Shown: positions 46,219-54,947, numbered from the stretch's first letter. The stretch: 64,000 bases of DNA from Streptomyces sp. NBC_01723 (GCF_036246005.1 NZ_CP109171.1:3584001-3648000); one strand, 5' to 3'. Numbers and translations: made by a program. The notes: a model not told the origin generated them from the letters alone.

Positions 46219-49200
46219 TCAGTCGAACCAACGGTCCCTGGCCAGCTCCTCCGTGCGCGACTCGTCCTCCAGCAGGGCCGCGACCTCGAACCGCCGCGGC
46301 CACTGACCCGCCGCCCAGGCCAGCCCCGCGGCGACCCCCTCCAGCGTCGCCGCGTGCAACGCCCCGTCGTCGGTCAGCCGCCAGTCGATCTCCACGCCGT
46401 CGACGACCAGTTCCTCGTGCTCCACGTACGACGCCGGGGTCCGCGCCCCGAGCAGCACCCGCACCGGCTCCGGCACGTCGTGCTCGGTGCCCTCGGAGTC
46501 CACGCGCCCGGTGACGGACTCGCTCAGCCTCCGCACCTGGAACAGCTCCGCCAGCTCGGCGGCCCGGGCCGGCCGTACCGGCAGCAGCGGCACACCCGAG
46601 GTGAAGGGCAGCAGGTCCGGCGAGTCGACCACGACCGCGTCGGCGGCGTCCACCACGCGCACCTCGCCGTCGACCACGGCCCGCACGTCGTCCGGCAGGG
46701 TGACCTGCTCCGGGTCCAGTTCGGCCAGCGCGCCGTACAGGGCGTGCAGTTGGGCGGCCGTGACCGGGCGGCCGGGGTCGGCGAGGCGGTCGAGGAGTTC
46801 GGCCGCGCCGCCGGGCTCGTCGAGGAGCGCGGCGACCGAGGTGCGTACGCCCAGCGCCCGCAGCACCTGCTCGTCCTCGAAGCCGGAGGCGTCGGCCTCG
46901 TCGTACAGGCCCCGCAGCAGCGGGTCGGAGCCCGCCGCGCGCAGTCCGGCCGGGCGCCGTCCGCCGAGCACCGGGTGCCCGCGCAGCCACCACGCGGTGT
47001 ACGGCCGTACGACCTCGTGGGTGCCGTCGGGCAGCAGCACGCGGACCGGCTGGACGAGCGCGTCGCGCAGGGGCGGCCGGGACAGCAGGGCGAGGGCCTC
47101 GGGCCACCGGTCGTCGTCCACCAGGTCCAGGTCGCGCACGGCGACGATCTCGGTGGCGACCGGCGGCACGGGCGTGTCCGGGAAGCGGTCCAGGACGTCC
47201 TCGCTCCACACGTCCACGGCGTCCAGCAGCCCGGCGTCGTCGGGTTCGGCGAAGTCCCCCTCGCGGGGCTCCAGTTCGTCCGGGTCGAGGACGACGTCGG
47301 TGGCGCGGACGAGGGCGAAGGTGACGAGCACACCGCAGGCGGCCAGCGCGTCCTCCCCCCACTTCTCGGCCAGCTCCGCGTCCACGGCGGCGACCTCGTC
47401 CTCGCGCATGACCCGCGCGAACGGGCCGCCGGGGAAAACGAGTTCGCCCGCCGGGGAGAGTTCGCCGTCCTCGTCGGGCAGGGCGAGCGCGCCCAGCCAG
47501 GGCTCGTCCCCGGCGTCGAGTCCGGCGTCGCGGACCAGGCCGAGGACGGTGTCGGCCAGTTCCTCGGCGTCGAGGGCGTCCTCCTCCCAGTTCGCGCCGC
47601 CGTCGTCCTCCAGCGAGGCGGCCACCGCGGCCCGGACCTGCGGGGTGGTGAGCACGGCACGCGGGGTGGCCGGGAGGGCGCCGAGCTTCTCCAGGAGCGG
47701 ATGGGCGGCGTCCGGGTGGGCGATCTTCAGTCCGAGGCGGGTGAGCACCTCCGGGTCGAGGGAGGCGGCCTCCGGGGAAGGCAGCAGCACCTGCCGGGGC
47801 CCGATGGTGGTCCGCACCGCTCCCGTCCCGAAGCCCTGGGAGGCGCCCGCGGCCAGCGGTACCGGCAGCCCCGAGAGCCGGTCGGGATCGACGCCGGCGA
47901 GGCTGTCGTAGAGCCGGTGCCACCAGCCCGGGTCCTTCTCCAGGCCGGCCAGCCGGTCGATCGCGTCGGTCAGCGGCACCCGGGCGACGCCGAGCGTGCG
48001 CAGCTCCACCCGGCGTTCGAGCCCGGCGGGCAGCAGGGTCGGCAGCACCTCGGCGAGGACCCGCACGGTGTCGGCGCCGGCGCCCTCCACCACCTCGGCG
48101 TCGCGCGGGCGCAGGGACTCGGGCAGGTCGGGATCGTCGCCGGGTTCCGTGGCGGGCGGGAGGAAGGCGGTGCGCGGCAGCCGTTCGAGGATCGCCTGGC
48201 GCAGCGCGCCGTCCAGCTCCCCCTTGCCCAGCGGGCCGGGCACGAGGTCGATGAGACCGGCGGTGACCGGGCGCCAGTCGGCGAGCAGCCCGGCGTAGGC
48301 GTCAGCGGCCCGCTCGGTCAGGAAGCCGGTCAGCGGGCCGGGCGCGGCGTGCCGGCGGGTGGAGTCCAGCGGGAAGGACGCGATGAGCAGGGCGGGCACG
48401 CCGAGCGGCTCGTCGCTGGGGGTGGGCGCGTGCACCACGGGGCTGGTGCGGGGCCGTGCCGGGGCGCCGTCGGCGTCGACCGGCACCGCCCAGGTCACCG
48501 ACCAGTGCGGGCGCAGCCGTTCCTCGACCGGCCGGTCGGCGAGCAGGTCGGGGGTGAGCGGGCCGTGCGCGGCGGCGGTGCGCCAGCGGGTGGTGCCCTC
48601 GCTGGTGTCCTCGACGACGGTGAGGGCGCCCTCGGTGCGCCGGGACAGCGTGCGGACGTCGTCCGCGACCTCGACCACGACCTCCGCCAGGCCCGGCAGG
48701 GCGAGCAGCAGGGCGTCGTCCACGGCGTGCAGGAGCCGTTCGGCGAGGTCGGCGGCGGCCGTGTCGCGCAGCGGGAGGATGACGGCCGTGTCGTAGGGGC
48801 CGGGGGCGCTGCCCTCGGCGGAGAACGGCAGCCGCAGCAGCGGGACGTGCCCGTCGCGCCGCCGGATCTCGTCGCCCAGGCCGGGGCTGTGCGCGGCGGT
48901 GTCGGCGGCCAGGTCGCGGGCCTCGGCCAGGGACCAGCGGACCCCGCCGTGCCGGCTGACGACGGCGGGCTCGTCGGTGACGGCCAGGACGGCGGCGAAG
49001 CCGACCCCGAACCGGCCGACGGCGCTGTCCCCGGCGTCCCGCTTGGCGGAGGCGCGCAACGTGGACAGCGACTCGACGCCGGTCGCGTCCAGCGGGGCGC
49101 CGGTGTTGGCGGCGACGAGGACGCCGTCGCGCAGGGTCAGCCGGAGCCGCCCCGGCACGCCGGACCGGGCGGCGGCGTCGGCGGCGTTCTGCGCCAGCTC

Positions 49201-49368
49201 GACGACCAGCCGGTCGCGGTAGCCGCCGAGGACGAGGTCCTCCTCCGCGTTGGCGTCCTCACGGAACCGGGCCGGGCTCGTGGCCCAGGCGTCCAGCACC
49301 CCGCGCCGAAGACGTCCCGTACCGAACGGATCGGCCCCCTCGGCGGCAGGCTGCACGAACATGCTCAC
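46219..49368 (-). CDS. sacsin/Hsp90-type GHKL ATPase-domain protein
   Basis: A 1049-aa cytosolic protein. The first 300 residues carry a GHKL (Bergerat) ATP site: ELAQNAADAA with Glu57, Asn61 and Asp64, ANTGAPLD (87-94), and the G2 box GRFGVGFAAVLAV (118-130), spaced as in the sacsin N-terminal repeat and Hsp90. The rest is acidic, Leu/Ala/Asp-rich and without known domains. Sacsin-like ATPases act in protein quality control in eukaryotes; the bacterial role is open. GTG 49368 has GGAG 7 nt upstream; its AGC-ATG continuation gives a second possible start. Single gene, next to DUF3027, an arrangement conserved in Streptomyces as far as I recall. Confidence 0.82.
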   Translation of the reverse strand: MSMFVQPAAEGADPFGTGRLRRGVLDAWATSPARFREDANAEEDLVLGGYRDRLVVELAQNAADAAARSGVPGRLRLTLRDGVLVAANTGAPLDATGVESLSTLRASAKRDAGDSAVGRFGVGFAAVLAVTDEPAVVSRHGGVRWSLAEARDLAADTAAHSPGLGDEIRRRDGHVPLLRLPFSAEGSAPGPYDTAVILPLRDTAAADLAERLLHAVDDALLLALPGLAEVVVEVADDVRTLSRRTEGALTVVEDTSEGTTRWRTAAAHGPLTPDLLADRPVEERLRPHWSVTWAVPVDADGAPARPRTSPVVHAPTPSDEPLGVPALLIASFPLDSTRRHAAPGPLTGFLTERAADAYAGLLADWRPVTAGLIDLVPGPLGKGELDGALRQAILERLPRTAFLPPATEPGDDPDLPESLRPRDAEVVEGAGADTVRVLAEVLPTLLPAGLERRVELRTLGVARVPLTDAIDRLAGLEKDPGWWHRLYDSLAGVDPDRLSGLPVPLAAGASQGFGTGAVRTTIGPRQVLLPSPEAASLDPEVLTRLGLKIAHPDAAHPLLEKLGALPATPRAVLTTPQVRAAVAASLEDDGGANWEEDALDAEELADTVLGLVRDAGLDAGDEPWLGALALPDEDGELSPAGELVFPGGPFARVMREDEVAAVDAELAEKWGEDALAACGVLVTFALVRATDVVLDPDELEPREGDFAEPDDAGLLDAVDVWSEDVLDRFPDTPVPPVATEIVAVRDLDLVDDDRWPEALALLSRPPLRDALVQPVRVLLPDGTHEVVRPYTAWWLRGHPVLGGRRPAGLRAAGSDPLLRGLYDEADASGFEDEQVLRALGVRTSVAALLDEPGGAAELLDRLADPGRPVTAAQLHALYGALAELDPEQVTLPDDVRAVVDGEVRVVDAADAVVVDSPDLLPFTSGVPLLPVRPARAAELAELFQVRRLSESVTGRVDSEGTEHDVPEPVRVLLGARTPASYVEHEELVVDGVEIDWRLTDDGALHAATLEGVAAGLAWAAGQWPRRFEVAALLEDESRTEELARDRWFD

Positions 49369-49465
49369 GGTGACTCTCCTCATCGACGGACCACGAAGGT
49401 ACCGCGAGGAGACTTCCTCACCGGCCCGGGATTCCTCCGGCGGGCGCCGTCATCCGGCTCGGGCG

Positions 49466-49518
49466 GCACCATCCAGCCCGAGCCGCACCATCCAGCCCGA
49501 GCCGCACCATCCAGCCCG
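49466..49518. repeat. 19-bp direct repeat, about 2.8 copies
   Basis: The unit GCACCATCCAGCCCGAGCC occurs at 49466-49484 and 49485-49503 perfectly, and again at 49504-49518 until it merges with the interspersed repeat that follows. There is no spacer, so this is not a CRISPR. Confidence 0.75.
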
Positions 49519-49585
49519 TCCGGCGTTTGAGGACGAGGCCGTCAAGGCCGATGGGGGGCCGGGGGCGCAGCCCCCGGGGACGCGA
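49507..49585. repeat. Streptomyces interspersed repeat (CCAGCCCGTCCGGCGTTTGA type)
   Basis: ATCCAGCCCGTCCGGCGTTT, GAGGACGAGGCCGTCAAGGC and GGGGGCGCAGCCCCCGGGGA form a well-known dispersed element of Streptomyces intergenic DNA. It ends in a hairpin (GGGGGCGCAGCCCCC, 49563-49577). It lies in the 296-bp gap between the sacsin-like and DUF3027 genes, after the 19-bp tandem repeat, and may double as the DUF3027 terminator. Confidence 0.65.
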
Positions 49586-49664
49586 GCCACGACGGACGCG
49601 CACCTACCCCGCTACGGACGCACCCGCATCCCCGCCCCAAGGGACGCACCCGCACCGAGGCGAC

Positions 49665-50591
49665 CTACGAATGCCCCAGCTCCGCCGAAGCCTCGTCCTC
49701 CGCCAGGGAGACGGACCCCGAGTCCGACGCCGGCCGCAGCGGGAACGGATCCACCCGCGTCTCGTCGATCACCGGCGGAGCCACCCGAGGCGGCTTCGGC
49801 ATGACCGCCGCCTCGGAGTGCCCCCCGCACCCGTAGGCCAGCGACACCACGTGCCCGTCCGCCGGGGAGAACTCGTTGGCGCACACCCCGAAGGCCTGCC
49901 CGAGCGAGCCGCCGATCCGGGCCAGGAAGCCGCAGCTGACGCACGACGCGGGGGCCGCCTGGGCCATCGCCGTCTTCGGGCCGTAGCCGTCCTCCCAGCG
50001 GTCGGCGGCGACGTGCAGCCCGTACCGGGACAGGACCCGCGTGCGGCGCATGCCCAGTTCCTCGGCGACCGCCGAGATGGTGCCGCGGGCCGGCACGGTG
50101 GTCAGCTCGGCGGGCGGTCCGGCGGTCACCTCCGCGTCCTCGGCCTCGACCAGGTCGGCCATCTCGTGGGAGACGGCGGAGTTCGGCGGCGGCTCGTCCT
50201 CGCCGGTCCAGCCGGGCTCCAGACGCAGGTCCTCCGCGTCGGTGGGCAGCAGGTCGCCGGGGCCCATGTCGCCGGGCCGCAGCCGCTCGCTCCACGGCAC
50301 CCACTCGGGGGCGAGCAGCGCGTCGGGGCCGGGCAGCAGCACCGCCTCGTCCACCGTGACGATCTTGGCGCGGGAGGCGCGGGCCACGGTCACGGCCCAG
50401 CGCCAGCCGCGGTAGCCCATCTCCTTGCAGGCGAAGTAGTGGGTGACGACCCGGTCGCCCTCCGACACCAGGCCCTCGTGCTCGCCGACGACGCCGGGGG
50501 CGGCGGCCTCCTCGGCTGCGGCGCGGGCGAGGTCGAGGGCCTCGGCGCACAGGCGGTCAGGGGTGCGGCTTCGCGTTGTCGCTGCGCTCAC
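49665..50591 (-). CDS. DUF3027 protein
   Basis: 308 aa, soluble. It matches the actinobacterial DUF3027 family: N-terminal helices, FACKEMGYRGWRWAVTVARA, GDLLPTDAEDLRLEPGW, a helical RxxGxxR-like segment (GTISAVAEELGMRRTRVLSRYGLHVAADRW) and Cys pairs in ASCVSCGFL (C-x2-C), VCANEF and YGCGGHSEA that could hold a zinc ion. The counterpart in mycobacteria (Rv0883c, from memory) lies next to serC. GTG start. Function unknown. Confidence 0.88.
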   Translation of the reverse strand: MSAATTRSRTPDRLCAEALDLARAAAEEAAAPGVVGEHEGLVSEGDRVVTHYFACKEMGYRGWRWAVTVARASRAKIVTVDEAVLLPGPDALLAPEWVPWSERLRPGDMGPGDLLPTDAEDLRLEPGWTGEDEPPPNSAVSHEMADLVEAEDAEVTAGPPAELTTVPARGTISAVAEELGMRRTRVLSRYGLHVAADRWEDGYGPKTAMAQAAPASCVSCGFLARIGGSLGQAFGVCANEFSPADGHVVSLAYGCGGHSEAAVMPKPPRVAPPVIDETRVDPFPLRPASDSGSVSLAEDEASAELGHS

Positions 50592-50683
50592 AGGTATCGC
50601 TTCTCTCCATACGCCGTCTCACGAGTGCGCCGCTGCCTGCGAGGGGCGGACGGAGCGGACCTGTGGACCGCGTCGACGTCCGC

Positions 50684-50730
50684 GCCCGATCGCGCTCGGG
50701 CACACCTACGCCATCCATTCTGCGGGATGG
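50684..50730. repeat. two inverted repeats in the DUF3027-MFS intergenic region
   Basis: GCCCGA-N6-TCGGGC (50684-50701) and CCATCC-N8-GGATGG (50711-50730) are both perfect. They lie in the 344-bp gap 50592-50935 between divergent genes, which otherwise holds only the two promoters. Confidence 0.4.
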
Positions 50731-50923
50731 CCGTAAGGCGCGCGGCCGAGAACGTTCGCCACGGCGCGCTAGGCACGCTACCTGCTCATGTGCGCTGGGC
50801 CTACACCGACGGGAGTTTCGGCGGGGTACGGTCCGCTCTTCCCACCCGGCCCCGGCGTCCGTGTCACCCGACTCGATCACCGCCATCCGTGCCGATGGGA
50901 CGCTATAGCACCCGCTCTCGGGG

Positions 50924-50929
50924 CACTAT
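50924..50929 (+). promoter_or_regulatory. -10 box of the leaderless MFS gene
   Basis: CACTAT stands 6 nt before GTG 50936, and no Shine-Dalgarno sequence is seen upstream. Confidence 0.35.
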
Positions 50930-50935
50930 GACGGG

Positions 50936-52327
50936 GTGGCAGCCGCACGGACGGAGTTCAAGGGCGGGGGCCGGAGGCGTGGCCCCGGCCCGCGGTTCCG
51001 CGCGCTCGGCCGCGCTCTTCGCCTTCCGGTGACCGGGACCGCGCGCGGCATCCGGAAAGCGACGCACGCGCACGGGGCCGGCGAGTCGGGCCTCGGCAAA
51101 CTGATCGAGCTGCACGGGGTGAACGGCGCCGGGGACGTCATGATCACTGTCGCCCTCGCCTCCACCGTCTTCTTCTCCGTCCCCACCGACGAGGCGCGCG
51201 GCCGGGTCGCGCTGTACCTGGCCATCACCATGGCGCCGTTCACGCTGCTCGCGCCCGTGATCGGCCCGCTCCTGGACCGGGTGCCGCACGGGCGCCGCGC
51301 GGCGATGGCGTGCGCGATGGCCGCGCGGGCGCTGCTCGCGCTGGTGCTGTCGGGGGCGGTCATCACCGGCAGCATCGAGATGTACCCGGCCGCGCTCGGT
51401 GTGCTGGTCGCCTCGAAGGCGTACGGCGTGGTCAGAAGCGCGGTGGTGCCACGGCTGCTGCCACCCCGTTTCTCCCTGGTCAAGGCGAACTCGCGGGTCA
51501 CGCTGTGCGGGCTGCTCGCCACCGGTGTGGCCGCGCCGATCGGGGCGGGGCTCCAGCAGGTCGGGCCGCGCTGGCCGCTGTACGGCGCGTTCGTGATCTT
51601 CGTGGCGGGCACCGTGCTGTCGTTCACGCTGCCGCACACGGTGGACTCCGCGCGAGGTGAGGCCCGGGCCCTGCTCGCCGCGGACGAGGACCACCTGCAC
51701 GGTCCGCTGCGCAAGCGGAGCAAGCGGCCGGGGCTGCGCACGGTCGGCCCGGCGGTGACGCACGCGCTGGCCGCCAACGCCGCCATCCGCTGCCTGACCG
51801 GCTTCCTGATCTTCTTCCTGGCCTTCCTGCTGCGGGTGCACCCGCTGTCCGGGCAGAGCGCGGCCGTGTCCCTGGGGATCGTGGGCGTCGCGGCCGGAAC
51901 GGGCAACGCGCTGGGCACGGCGGTCGGGGCGTGGCTGCGGTCCCGGGCGCCGGAGATCATCATCGTGACGGTGGTCGCGATCGTGCTGGGCGCGGCGGTC
52001 ACGGCCGCGGTGTTCTTCAGCGCCGTCCTGGTGGCGTGCCTGGCGGCGGTCGCGGGGTTCGCGCAGGCGCTGGCCAAGCTGTCCCTGGACGCGCTGATCC
52101 AGCGGGACGTGCCGGAACTCGTCCGCACCTCCGCGTTCGCCCGCTCGGAGACGCTGCTCCAGGTCTCCTGGGTGCTCGGCGGCGCGGTCGGCATCGTGCT
52201 GCCCCTCAACGGCACGCTGGGCCTGTCGGTGGGCGCCGCGATCATCGCCGCCGGGTGGCTGACGACCGTACGGGGTCTGGTCGGCTCGGCGCGGCACGGC
52301 GGGCCGAGCAGACCCAGGGTGGCGTGA
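50936..52327 (+). CDS. MFS-type membrane transporter
   Basis: A 463-aa polytopic protein with a long basic cytosolic N-terminus (TEFKGGGRRRGPGPRFRALG) and about eleven helices. The segment IGPLLDRVPHGRRAAMACAMAARALLAL has the MFS motif A (DRxxxGRR). From memory it corresponds to the conserved actinobacterial MFS gene next to csp and DUF3027 (Rv0876c in M. tuberculosis). Substrate unknown. It is followed in the same direction by a lipoprotein and the menaquinone genes mqnB and mqnD. Confidence 0.85.
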   Translation: MAAARTEFKGGGRRRGPGPRFRALGRALRLPVTGTARGIRKATHAHGAGESGLGKLIELHGVNGAGDVMITVALASTVFFSVPTDEARGRVALYLAITMAPFTLLAPVIGPLLDRVPHGRRAAMACAMAARALLALVLSGAVITGSIEMYPAALGVLVASKAYGVVRSAVVPRLLPPRFSLVKANSRVTLCGLLATGVAAPIGAGLQQVGPRWPLYGAFVIFVAGTVLSFTLPHTVDSARGEARALLAADEDHLHGPLRKRSKRPGLRTVGPAVTHALAANAAIRCLTGFLIFFLAFLLRVHPLSGQSAAVSLGIVGVAAGTGNALGTAVGAWLRSRAPEIIIVTVVAIVLGAAVTAAVFFSAVLVACLAAVAGFAQALAKLSLDALIQRDVPELVRTSAFARSETLLQVSWVLGGAVGIVLPLNGTLGLSVGAAIIAAGWLTTVRGLVGSARHGGPSRPRVA

Positions 52328-52373
52328 TCACGCCACGCCGTACCCAGGTGGGGGGCAGGCCGCGGGCGCCAGA

Positions 52374-52379
52374 TAGCCT
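52374..52379 (+). promoter_or_regulatory. -10 box of the leaderless lipoprotein gene
   Basis: TAGCCT lies 6 nt before the ATG at 52386. This matches the spacing seen at several other starts in the window, and there is no ribosome site. Confidence 0.45.
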
Positions 52380-52385
52380 TCGCCC

Positions 52386-52898
52386 ATGACCACGTTGCTC
52401 CGCGGCACTGCCGCCCTCGGACACGGCGCTGTGCGGCGCCGCCGCGCCGTCGCCGCCGCCGGCGCGGTATCCGCCGGACTGCTCCTGCTGTCCGCCTGTG
52501 ACAAGCCCACGCCCATGGCCACGGTCACGGTCGGCAGTGACTCGGTCAGCTCCGAGGCCGAATGCGGCGGGCACGGCAAAACCCTGGAGACCGCCGAGAT
52601 CCAGAAGTGCCTCCAGAACGACAAGGTCAAGTCCATCAGCGTCAACGCCGACGACACGGTCCGCTTCGGCGTCGACCCGGAGGTCGCCGACGAGCGCTGG
52701 ACGATCCTGATGAACGGTCAGCAGCTCACCGACGACACGGACAACACCTACCGGACGGTCCCGGGCAGCGTGTTCTTCAACGCCCAGTACGGCGCCCAGG
52801 GCGACTCCACGCTGGTCACCATCAAGGCCGGCGACGGCAAGGACGACAGCGAGTCGGCCACCGGTCTGTGGTCCTTCAAGCTGAAGAAGGACGACTGA
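52386..52898 (+). CDS. secreted lipoprotein
   Basis: 170 aa. The basic N-terminus (RRRR), a hydrophobic stretch and the lipobox LLSAC-D (Cys38) mark a type II signal peptide, so the mature protein is anchored on the outer face of the membrane. The mature part is acidic and beta-rich (VRFGVDPEVADERWTILMNG) with two Cys (AECGGHG, IQKCLQ) that may form a disulfide. It resembles conserved actinobacterial DUF2771-type lipoproteins, but I cannot confirm this. Its stop is intertwined with the start of mqnB. Confidence 0.85.
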   Translation: MTTLLRGTAALGHGAVRRRRAVAAAGAVSAGLLLLSACDKPTPMATVTVGSDSVSSEAECGGHGKTLETAEIQKCLQNDKVKSISVNADDTVRFGVDPEVADERWTILMNGQQLTDDTDNTYRTVPGSVFFNAQYGAQGDSTLVTIKAGDGKDDSESATGLWSFKLKKDD

Positions 52899-53638
52899 CC
52901 ACGTCCCCCGCGCGCGTTCTCGTAGCCACCGCCGTCCCCGCCGAACGGGACGCGGTGGCACGGGCGTTCCCGGCGCCGGCCGCCGAGCTGTCCCGTCCCG
53001 GGGTGGCCCTGCACCGCCTCCCGGACGGCGGCCCGGACCTGCTGGCCGCCGGGGTCGGCCCCGCCCTCGCCGCCGCCTCCACCGCCGCCGCCCTGACCGC
53101 CGCGGCGCTCGACGGCGCCCCCTACGGCCTGGTCGTCTCGGCCGGCATCGGCGGCGGCTTCCCGCCCCACGCGCCGGTCGGCTCGCTCGTCGTCGCCGAC
53201 GCGATCACGGCCGCCGACCTGGGCGCCGAGACCGCCGACGGCTTCCTGCCGGTCACCGACCTCGGCTTCGGCACCGTCACCCACCACCCGCCGCCCGCCC
53301 TGGTGCGCGCCACCGCCGCCGCGACCGGCGCCCGCCCCGGCACCGTCCTGACCGGGTCCACCGTCACCGGCACCGCCGAACGCGCCGCGCTGCTGCGCGC
53401 CCGCCACCCGGACGCGCTGGCCGAGGCGATGGAGGGCTTCGGCGTCGCCGAGGCCGCCGCCGCGCACGGGGTGCCGGTACTGGAACTGCGCGCCGTCTCC
53501 AACCCGGTCGGCCCGCGCGACCGCGCCGCCTGGCGCATCGGCGAGGCCCTCGCGGCGCTGACGGACGCCTTCGGGAAGCTCGCACCCGTCCTCAGGAGTT
53601 GGAACCCACATGACGCACACGACCGACCTGACCGCTGA
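52868..53638 (+). CDS. mqnB: futalosine hydrolase
   Basis: An MTA/SAH nucleosidase-like enzyme that splits futalosine to dehypoxanthine futalosine in the alternative menaquinone route. Visible: VLVATAVPAERDAVARAF, VVSAGIGGGFPPHAPVGSLVVAD and EAMEGFGVAEAAAAHGVPVLELRAVSNPVG. The start is odd. The conserved N-terminus begins right after the lipoprotein stop, yet there is no ATG, GTG or TTG there; only CTG 52895 or ACG 52901 stand near the AAGGA at 52887-52891. The nearest canonical start is GTG 52868, used here, which overlaps the lipoprotein by 31 bp and has no ribosome site. The 3' end overlaps mqnD by 29 bp. Confidence 0.85.
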   Translation: MVLQAEEGRLTTSPARVLVATAVPAERDAVARAFPAPAAELSRPGVALHRLPDGGPDLLAAGVGPALAAASTAAALTAAALDGAPYGLVVSAGIGGGFPPHAPVGSLVVADAITAADLGAETADGFLPVTDLGFGTVTHHPPPALVRATAAATGARPGTVLTGSTVTGTAERAALLRARHPDALAEAMEGFGVAEAAAAHGVPVLELRAVSNPVGPRDRAAWRIGEALAALTDAFGKLAPVLRSWNPHDAHDRPDR

Positions 53639-54476
53639 GCCCTTGCGGATCGCGTACTCGCCCTGCCCGAACGACACCTTCGTCTTCGACGCCCTCGCCC
53701 ACGGCCGGGTGCCGGGCGCGCCCGCCCTCGACGTGACGTTCGCGGACATCGACATCACGAACGGCATGGCCGAACGCGGCGAGTTGGACGTACTGAAGGT
53801 GTCGTACGCCGTGCTGCCGTACGTCCTCGACGAGTACGCCCTGCTGCCCTGCGGCGGCGCCCTCGGCCGGGGCTGCGGGCCGCTGGTGCTGACCCGGGAG
53901 GCGGACGCGGACCTGCGCGGGCGCACGGTCGCGGTGCCCAGCGAGACGTCGACGGCGTACCTGCTGTTCCGCCTCTGGGCGGCGGACACGGTGCCCGGCG
54001 GGGTAGGTGAGATCGTGGTCATGCCGTTCCACGAGATCATGCCGGCCGTGCGGGACGGGAAGGTCGACGCGGGTCTGGTGATCCACGAGGCGCGCTTCAC
54101 GTACCGGAACTACGGGCTGCACAAGCTCGCCGACATGGGCGAGCACTGGGAGCACACCACCGGGCTGCCGATCCCGCTCGGCGCGATCATCGCCCGGCGG
54201 TCGCTGGGCGCGGAGGCCCTGACCGGGCTGGCCGACGCGGTCCGCGCCTCGGTCCGCGCGGCCTGGGACGACCCGGAGGCCTCCCGGCCCTACGTCATGG
54301 AGCACGCGCAGGAGATGGACCCGGCCGTCGCCGACCAGCACATCGGGCTGTACGTCAACGAGTTCACGGCCGACCTCGGCGAGGCCGGCTACGCGGCGAT
54401 CCGGGGCCTGCTGACGCGCGCGGCGGCCGAGGGACTGGTGCCGGCCCTCGGCCCGGACGCGCTGGCGTTCCCCTGA
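53610..54476 (+). CDS. mqnD: 1,4-dihydroxy-6-naphthoate synthase
   Basis: 288 aa. Converts cyclic dehypoxanthine futalosine to 1,4-dihydroxy-6-naphthoate in the futalosine menaquinone pathway. A periplasmic-binding-protein-like fold without a signal peptide. Family segments: IAYSPCPNDTFVFDALAHG near the N-terminus, ITNGMAERGELDVLKVSYAV, VPSETSTAYLLFRLW, PFHEIMPAVRDGKVDAGLVIHEARFTY and LPIPLGAIIARRSLG. It overlaps mqnB by 29 bp and AGGAG lies before the ATG. The pathway's other steps (mqnA, mqnC) are not in the window. Confidence 0.94.
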   Translation: MTHTTDLTAEPLRIAYSPCPNDTFVFDALAHGRVPGAPALDVTFADIDITNGMAERGELDVLKVSYAVLPYVLDEYALLPCGGALGRGCGPLVLTREADADLRGRTVAVPSETSTAYLLFRLWAADTVPGGVGEIVVMPFHEIMPAVRDGKVDAGLVIHEARFTYRNYGLHKLADMGEHWEHTTGLPIPLGAIIARRSLGAEALTGLADAVRASVRAAWDDPEASRPYVMEHAQEMDPAVADQHIGLYVNEFTADLGEAGYAAIRGLLTRAAAEGLVPALGPDALAFP

Positions 54477-54489
54477 CGGGCGGGCCCGG

Positions 54490-54873
54490 TCAGACGTCCA
54501 ACTGATCGGCGACGGCGCGGAGCAGGCCGGCGATCTTCTTGCCGGCCGTCTTCTCGGGATAGCGGCCCCGCTCCAGCATCGGGGTGATGTTCTCCAGGAG
54601 TGTCGTCAGGTCCTGGACGATGGAGGCCAGCTCGTCGGGCTTCTTGCGCTGCGCGGCCGCGACGGACGGGGCCGGGTCCAGCAGGGTCAGGGACAGGGCC
54701 TGATCGCCGCGCTGCCCGGCGACGACGCCGAACTCCACGCGCTGGCCGGGCTTCAGCGCCTCGACTCCGGCGGGGAGGACCGAGGAGTGCACGAAGACGT
54801 CACCGCCGTCGTCGCGGGAGAGAAAGCCGAAGCCCTTCTCGCTGTTGAACCACTTGACCTTGCCGGTAGGCAC
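54490..54873 (-). CDS. cold-shock-domain protein with C-terminal extension
   Basis: 127 aa. Residues about 3-67 form a CspA fold with RNP1 KGFGFLS and RNP2 DVFVHSS, binding single-stranded RNA or DNA. The C-terminal part (KKPDELASIVQDLTTLLENITPMLERG..., AGLLRAVADQLDV) is a helical extension of about 55 residues seen in a subset of actinobacterial proteins (CspB type beside the MFS gene). GTG start with GAGG 6 nt upstream. It is expressed from a strong promoter with a structured leader of about 95 nt. Confidence 0.93.
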   Translation of the reverse strand: MPTGKVKWFNSEKGFGFLSRDDGGDVFVHSSVLPAGVEALKPGQRVEFGVVAGQRGDQALSLTLLDPAPSVAAAQRKKPDELASIVQDLTTLLENITPMLERGRYPEKTAGKKIAGLLRAVADQLDV

Positions 54874-54947
54874 GTCTGTCCTCGTCCTCGTGCTCGTCGG
54901 GAAATTGCTCGGATAACTGCGTGGAAACGGCTCTTGATAGCACTTGG

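Noticed and set aside
49466..49518. CRISPR-like repeat array
   Set aside because: The 19-bp units are directly adjacent without spacers and number fewer than three; it is a tandem repeat attached to a dispersed element.
46219..50591. Phage-defence island around the sacsin-like ATPase
   Set aside because: No nuclease, methylase or other defence partner adjoins it, and its neighbours are conserved core genes. Base composition is like the rest.
50592..50935. 110-codon frame 50576-50908 in the divergent gap
   Set aside because: No ribosome site, Arg/Ser-rich composition typical of non-coding GC-rich DNA, and it overlaps both promoters.
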